In this document: positions 59,061 through 64,000 of the stretch, piece by piece
How positions within the stretch are numbered: position 1 is the stretch's first letter
How the letters are laid out: the number at the start of each line of letters is the position of its first letter
Assembly: GCF_902148845.1 (NCBI RefSeq)
Contig: NC_043754.1
Span: 18,523,931-18,587,930 of the forward strand
DNA: 64,000 bases
From: Salarias fasciatus
Lineage: Eukaryota; Chordata; Actinopteri; Blenniiformes; Blenniidae
Direction: 5' to 3'
Program-made: the position numbers and the translations under genes
The notes under the pieces: generated by a model
What the model was told of the DNA's origin: nothing
The model's input: the letters and a program-made list of their open reading frames with translations, nothing else
The model's database searches: none

Positions 59061-61101
59061 AAACAAGAAACCACCCAGCGCCCCTAAGAAGACGACGATG
59101 TGCGGGACATGACAGAGGTATCTCTAAAAACAAAGATTAAATATAAAAACATGTAATAAATCAGTGCAACAAGAGTGACAAAGTGTTGTCATTATGAATT
59201 GGAGAATATACTCACATTTATTACCTACTAGGCAACACGAAAATATGACATTATTAGCTAAGAATTATATTTTTGAACAATATGGTGGCATTTTCACAAA
59301 AATAATTCTGTTCCTGGGGCTTGTGTCATTTGGAGTTGTTTCTACTTGGACAATTCACTTGTATTGCATATTTCCACAAAAAGGTAAAAAGCTTTTCAAT
59401 GACAAACACCAACAAATGCAGAAGAATACTCAGAGAATAAAATGGAGGGTAGGGGAATGATTTCTCCCCCAAAATGTAACACCAAACTATCAGCAGCTGA
59501 AGAGGAAATGGACAGTGAAAATCCAGAGGGCATCAAGCCATATTTAAAGAGCTAAAATGTTGCAGTTCAAACGTTGCAGTTGTAACGCCAGAAGAAAACA
59601 GCTGCCGTGTGAATAGGTTCCAGACCGCCATCACATCTGTGCTGAAGTATGCAGATGCAAGTATGTTGCATTCACTTTTTGTTTTATTTAAATGAATGAA
59701 ATAAATAAATCAAATCAAATCAAATCAAACATACATCTAGGTTTCACTTAAAGTGCTTGATCAGGAAATTAATATCTTCCTGGTGACATTTGCAAAGAAA
59801 ACAAAACATCTTTGTACTAACTCAGTGCAGCATCCGGACTCACTTTGGTGGTAGAAAAATCTATTTCATCGATGGTGGTTTGCAAAAAGTTGTAAACATT
59901 TGCCAGATTGTGGTTGTACGAAGTACCAAAACCAAAATGAGCTTTAAAAAGCTCATAAACACAGGCAGAGTCCAGTGACTTGCAGGTTACAGGGTGTTTG
60001 TCAGTGATGATGAAATATTTGCAGACTGCGTTTCTCTGGGTTCCCACTGCCAGAAGAAGGGGTTGACGGATTTCCAGATGCTGTCCAGATGCCTTTGGAT
60101 ATTAGTCCCAGTCTGTGACACAACAAATTAATTTAATTTCTTGTGTCACCATTAGGAATGGTGTGACTAGACAAATAAACCTGCCTTCCCTTGCTTTGCC
60201 TGGTCATTGTTATGTTTGCAAATTACAAATCTTCAGTTTTTATGCTCACTATCAGAAGCACGGAGGCCCTTTTCATTTTAGAGCAGCAACTCATTTAATT
60301 AATTTTATGTCACTCTTAGTTTACTGGACTGTAGACATATCTAGTAAGTGTGAATTTAGTGTTTTTGGCACACTTATGTCCTCAAAATTATGCTTTCTTT
60401 GTTTCTCCCTGGGATACACTGGTATGATTTATTGTAAGTAATTAGCACAATGACTTGACGCGCCACTCCTATGACAAATGAAACTGAGATTTAGATGCAC
60501 TTGACAAACGTGATGAACATTAATAATGTTTATTTTATGATTTATACTGACAATAAATTTGAAGTACTGACAGATTCTGACTTTTCAGTTGTCAATGAAA
60601 AGACACATTCAATCTTGTCCTTCAACCTTGTGAAACAATGAACAGAACAAAACCGAAAATGTACACACTTACGAACATCAATTGCATACGGTATGTAAAG
60701 TATGATAGTCTGACCCATTAGTTATCATATACATTTTTATTTATTTATTTACTGAGAGGACAGACATCACTCACACTGTCGGAAAAAGTGATTGTGCATG
60801 TTTTTTGGAAATAAGTGCGTCACCACTCCACAATGAGCTCATGCAAATGCAGTCTGTGTAACCCTGGGGCAGAAATGCCTAACCATCATTTCTAAATGAT
60901 CCATGAGACATCTTCACTAGTTCAAAGAATATTGCTTCAGTGCTTAATCAAGAGAAACAAAAATAACAATCCACAAGCTGTTGGCAGTCTCTTTTCAGCA
61001 TGATGCATTTTTGTGGGGATGTTTGTGGGTGTGGACAGAAGCAAGCGCGTGGCTGGATGTGCGCCTTCACATGCCTGCTTGTTTTTCATAGTTGTTGTCT
61101 G
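59061..61101. other. Intergenic, no gene seen
   Basis: This region lies 3' of THY1. Small frames (59194-59460, 60115-60441) have no domain or signal context. A CAAAT pentanucleotide run lies at 59707-59728, and the rest is AT-rich. Confidence 0.45.
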
Positions 61102-61767
61102 CTAGTTGCGTGTGTGATAGAAGAAGAGTATCACGCAAAGGATCCACGACCAGGAGGTTCTCAGGAGTACACTGACAGCAGAACAGGGAACGAGTTTATC
61201 TGCAGAGGAAAGAAAGAGAAAGTCTTCTAAGAAAAAAATATATTGGATTTTTCTCCCACTCAGGTTTCCAGGTTTATATACACGAACACACACGCACATA
61301 CACACTTACTTTTTTCCACATTTTCGCTGGCACCAGAACCAGATATTTTGCACAAGTAAGTGGTGTTATGCGGGAGAGTGTCGGTGAAGCCTTTCAGGGT
61401 CATTCTGTAGCCGTGAGGCTTCAGCTCCTCCACATAGCTTTTTTCTTTAAACTGGTTGTCTGCCGATGAACCTGACACGTTGGTGTTGATGAGAACCTCC
61501 TTGTTTCCAGAGGCCCAAGAGAATTCATAGCTGTCTATCTGGTTGGGTTTGGGTTTGATGAGACAGTCGACTCTCAGGTCGTTGTCGTCTTCAAGGCACA
61601 CCGTGATCTTGTCTGACTGCGCAGAGACGAGCAACACTGGGGAAAAACATACAGTCAGAGCTACGCTTAGCACCAAACGATATTGTTTTTATTAGAGAAC
61701 AACATTTTCATGAAGAAAAAAGATTCTCACCTCCAAACACTACGAGTAATAACGCAGACCTGAGCAT
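61102..61767 (-). CDS. thy1: Thy-1 membrane glycoprotein (CD90)
   Basis: Three coding exons, 61767-61731, 61636-61310 and 61199-61102, give 153 residues in phase (human 161). Thy-1 is a GPI-anchored single-Ig-domain protein of neurons, fibroblasts and lymphoid cells. A signal peptide (MLRSALLLVVFG...LVSAQS) precedes a V-like domain with ITVCLEDDNDLRVDC, YEFSWASGNKEVL, and NTTYLCKISGSG. Cys pairs of the Thy-1 type are visible (TVC, VDC, YLC). N-glycosylation sites include NVSG and NTTY. The last exon reads KLVPCSAVSVLL, where human has KLVKCEGISLL. The Cys is the likely GPI attachment residue, followed by a hydrophobic tail (WSWILCVILFFY). A CA-rich stretch lies at the exon 2 donor (61283-61302). 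A 5' untranslated exon probably ends at 62334. Confidence 0.93.
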
Positions 61768-61787
61768 GATGGAAAAGTGCCCATCCA

Positions 61788-62560
61788 CCTTTGACGAAAA
61801 GATACAAGGCATATAAACAAACCAAGAAAAGTAAGTCAAAATGAAATCACTCAGGAACAAGGAAAACAAAGAGTGAAGTCTTTTCGGTTGAGGTCATGTG
61901 AGTGTTATATCACAGCCCCCCCAGAAAAAAACAAAAACACAACAACACTGTACCTCAAAATGCTAAAAACATTTCTATTGGTATATGAAGTAGGTCTAGA
62001 TGACAACCTGAAAAGGTAGAGATGTTTCGATCTAACTTATCTAACTGTGGCCAAAACTAATTACAGGACATGACTCAGAGCAGAAGGTGACGGACATCTG
62101 ACTGCACGATTCCTCACAATTTATAAAGATAAAATCCTCTCTCAAAGATCAGCATACCACGCCAAATGATAATACTTCAATGGTAAGAGATGGACTGCTG
62201 AGTACTTTCCCACAGTAAGCATGTTCTCTAATCATGACCTATATGTTCCAGTATATACTGTGCCATCTTTGTACAGTCCAAGCCGTCCCTTCTACTGCCT
62301 GACATGTAGCTGAGCATCTGTAAGGATCCTTACCTCCCGTCAGGTCGAGGTATTGAAGCAGCTCCTTGCTGCTCGCTCTGGTCTGGGAACTAAACAGCTG
62401 GTGGCGGTCACTCAGTGTACAGCGATGCAGAGTATCACGCTTCTGGGACAAACTGGGAGTGATACAGAGGGGTGAAACGAGAGTGGGAGGGATGGGTGGT
62501 GGCCCAGAGACTGCTGATTCGTCTCTCTCCTCTGCAGTACGTAACATCATCGGCTGCGCA
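61788..62560 (-). other. thy1: Probable THY1 intron and 5' untranslated exon
   Basis: A splice acceptor (minus CAAAG at 61789-61793) precedes the coding leader, and a good donor (minus GGGAG then GTAAGG) sits at 62334. This fits a non-coding first exon upstream, as in mammalian THY1. The exon start is not defined by sequence. Confidence 0.45.
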
Positions 62561-64000
62561 GGCTGTCTGTGAGAGACAGGGCAAAAACACCCCTTTTGTT
62601 TTTTTAAACTTGTGATCTGTGACCTTATCTTCTTTCCTCTTAGGTTCTGTCCTCACTTGTGTTTCATTTAATGTGTCCTCTGGGTGTAATATGGCCTTTA
62701 TGTTTACAATGAGGTAATAACGCATTACTAAAGACTCAAGAAAAAAACTGTTGTAGCGACTCTTCTGACCCAATATCAGAAGTTCAAGCATGAAATTGAC
62801 TGCATTTCATAAACAAACAGGCTGATACCTCACGTATCATTGTGTAAGTGCACAACCAAGCACCCAGGCTGGACATGCAGGAAATTTCTAGCACCGTCAT
62901 GCCTATAATTCAGTTACAAAAATGACTCAATATTGCCATCTTATGGTCATTATGAAAAATTACATGTGTCAGTGTGCACTGTGTAACTCTAAGCAGAGGT
63001 AGAAAGCAAAATACTAATAGTTTGCTACTTTTATCTGCAAATGTACACTTTCAACCTACACTTCAACAAAAATCTACACTGTTATTTGAAGTTTGACTCC
63101 ATTTGTTGCAATAAAGTTAAAAATGTCCTGCAAAGTGCTACTTTAGTTAAAAAAAAACCTTGATGTTTTGTATTGATTAAAATAGTTATTACTTATGCCT
63201 AATATTAGTTAAAAACCTGTGAAATCACCATGCTGAAAAAGCTGTGTAATAAACTTTTGTGTGGAAGAGGAAAACAGCATAGAAAAACTTATACAAATGC
63301 TCCCCCATCACCAAACACCTAAACTCTTAAAAACAAAACATCGGGCCAACTAGTGAAAAGAGTTACTGTCAGATACAAATACATCTGGTTCTGTCTGGTT
63401 CTGCGACAGGCTGTCCTTGGCTGAAAAAGACGTTTTGGTCTTTTATCACAAAAAACAAAAAAACTTCTACAAAGACAAGTGTTATATCTACCATCAGAAG
63501 GGGAGAGACGTTTAGTGGTCAGCAGGATTTCCTGTAGTGACTGCAGAGCTGGTTTACTTGCTGATAAGGCCTGTCATAAGAAAAACAATGAAAGCATTCT
63601 CTTTGAAAGAGATTAAAATACTTGGCGTTGTGCTATATAATGGCAGTCATCAAAGACACTGAACATCTTGTGTGATTTTGCAAAGGAAAGTAAATGTTTT
63701 GAGGTTGAGTTTGTGTTTTACAAGATGTTGCAAAAGAATTGCATGAAAATTCCAAGCACTGAAAGCAAAGCAAATGCAAGCAAGAAAACACAAAAGAACT
63801 CAGAGACAGTGTCTGAAGGGCAAAAAAAATGGCAGCAAAAATGTCTGAAGCAGGAGTTGGTTTGACGTTGGTCCTGCCACAGCTCCAAGCAATTCCACAG
63901 CACCACTATCCGCTAAAGGGATGTTATAGCAATGTTAATTGCTATAAGTACTATTAATAGTATTTAAACAGTCAGTAAATAGATTGTTTGTGATTATAAA
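62561..64000. other. Intergenic, no gene seen
   Basis: AT-rich sequence to the window edge. Short frames such as 63668-63865 lack domains or splice context. Confidence 0.45.

Overview
This is nuclear DNA of a bony fish, most likely a percomorph teleost. The genes have many short introns with GT-AG sites and the intergenic DNA is rich in CA microsatellites, Rex3/RTE-like LINEs, tRNA-derived SINEs, MITEs and a mariner. The left two thirds is a cluster of novel immune-type receptor (NITR) genes, a family described in bony fish.

Layout. 1-3.3 kb: nested transposon debris. 4.6-44.5 kb: the NITR cluster. Six members can be assembled exon by exon with reading frame kept across every splice junction: NITR-A (4659-6030), C (11041-12370), D (15623-17498), E (20514-22206), F (31621-33765) and H (40989-44524). 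At least three relics are also present: B (8.4-9.3 kb), a D-type transmembrane exon split by a LINE (26.3 and 29.8 kb), and G on the minus strand (35.1-37.0 kb). Letters are local labels. The array grew by tandem duplication of a unit of about 10 kb: C/E/F-type V exons lie at 11.2, 20.7 and 31.8 kb, and the D gene has a wrecked counterpart at 26.3-30.4 kb. 48.1-50.2 kb: an unrecognised four-exon gene. 51.2-51.9 kb: SNRNP35 (minus). 54.4-57.1 kb: BUD13, ten exons (minus). 61.1-61.8 kb: THY1/CD90 (minus).

How the genes work together. NITRs are predicted type I membrane receptors with a V domain, a six-cysteine intermediate (I) domain, a transmembrane helix without charged residues, and tails with ITIM or ITIM-like tyrosines, so most here look inhibitory. 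Two architectures sit side by side: A and D carry V and I in one exon, while E, F and H carry them in separate exons. C has lost a usable I exon but can splice V to TM in frame. F carries E-like ectodomain exons joined to an unrelated tail with two canonical ITIMs. SNRNP35 (minor spliceosome) and BUD13 (RES complex) are housekeeping splicing genes. BUD13 and THY1 are both on human 11q23, so the right end looks like a conserved block next to a fast-evolving receptor array.

Limits: splice sites were read by eye, no transcripts or databases were available, and TE family names rest on terminal motifs and protein fragments.
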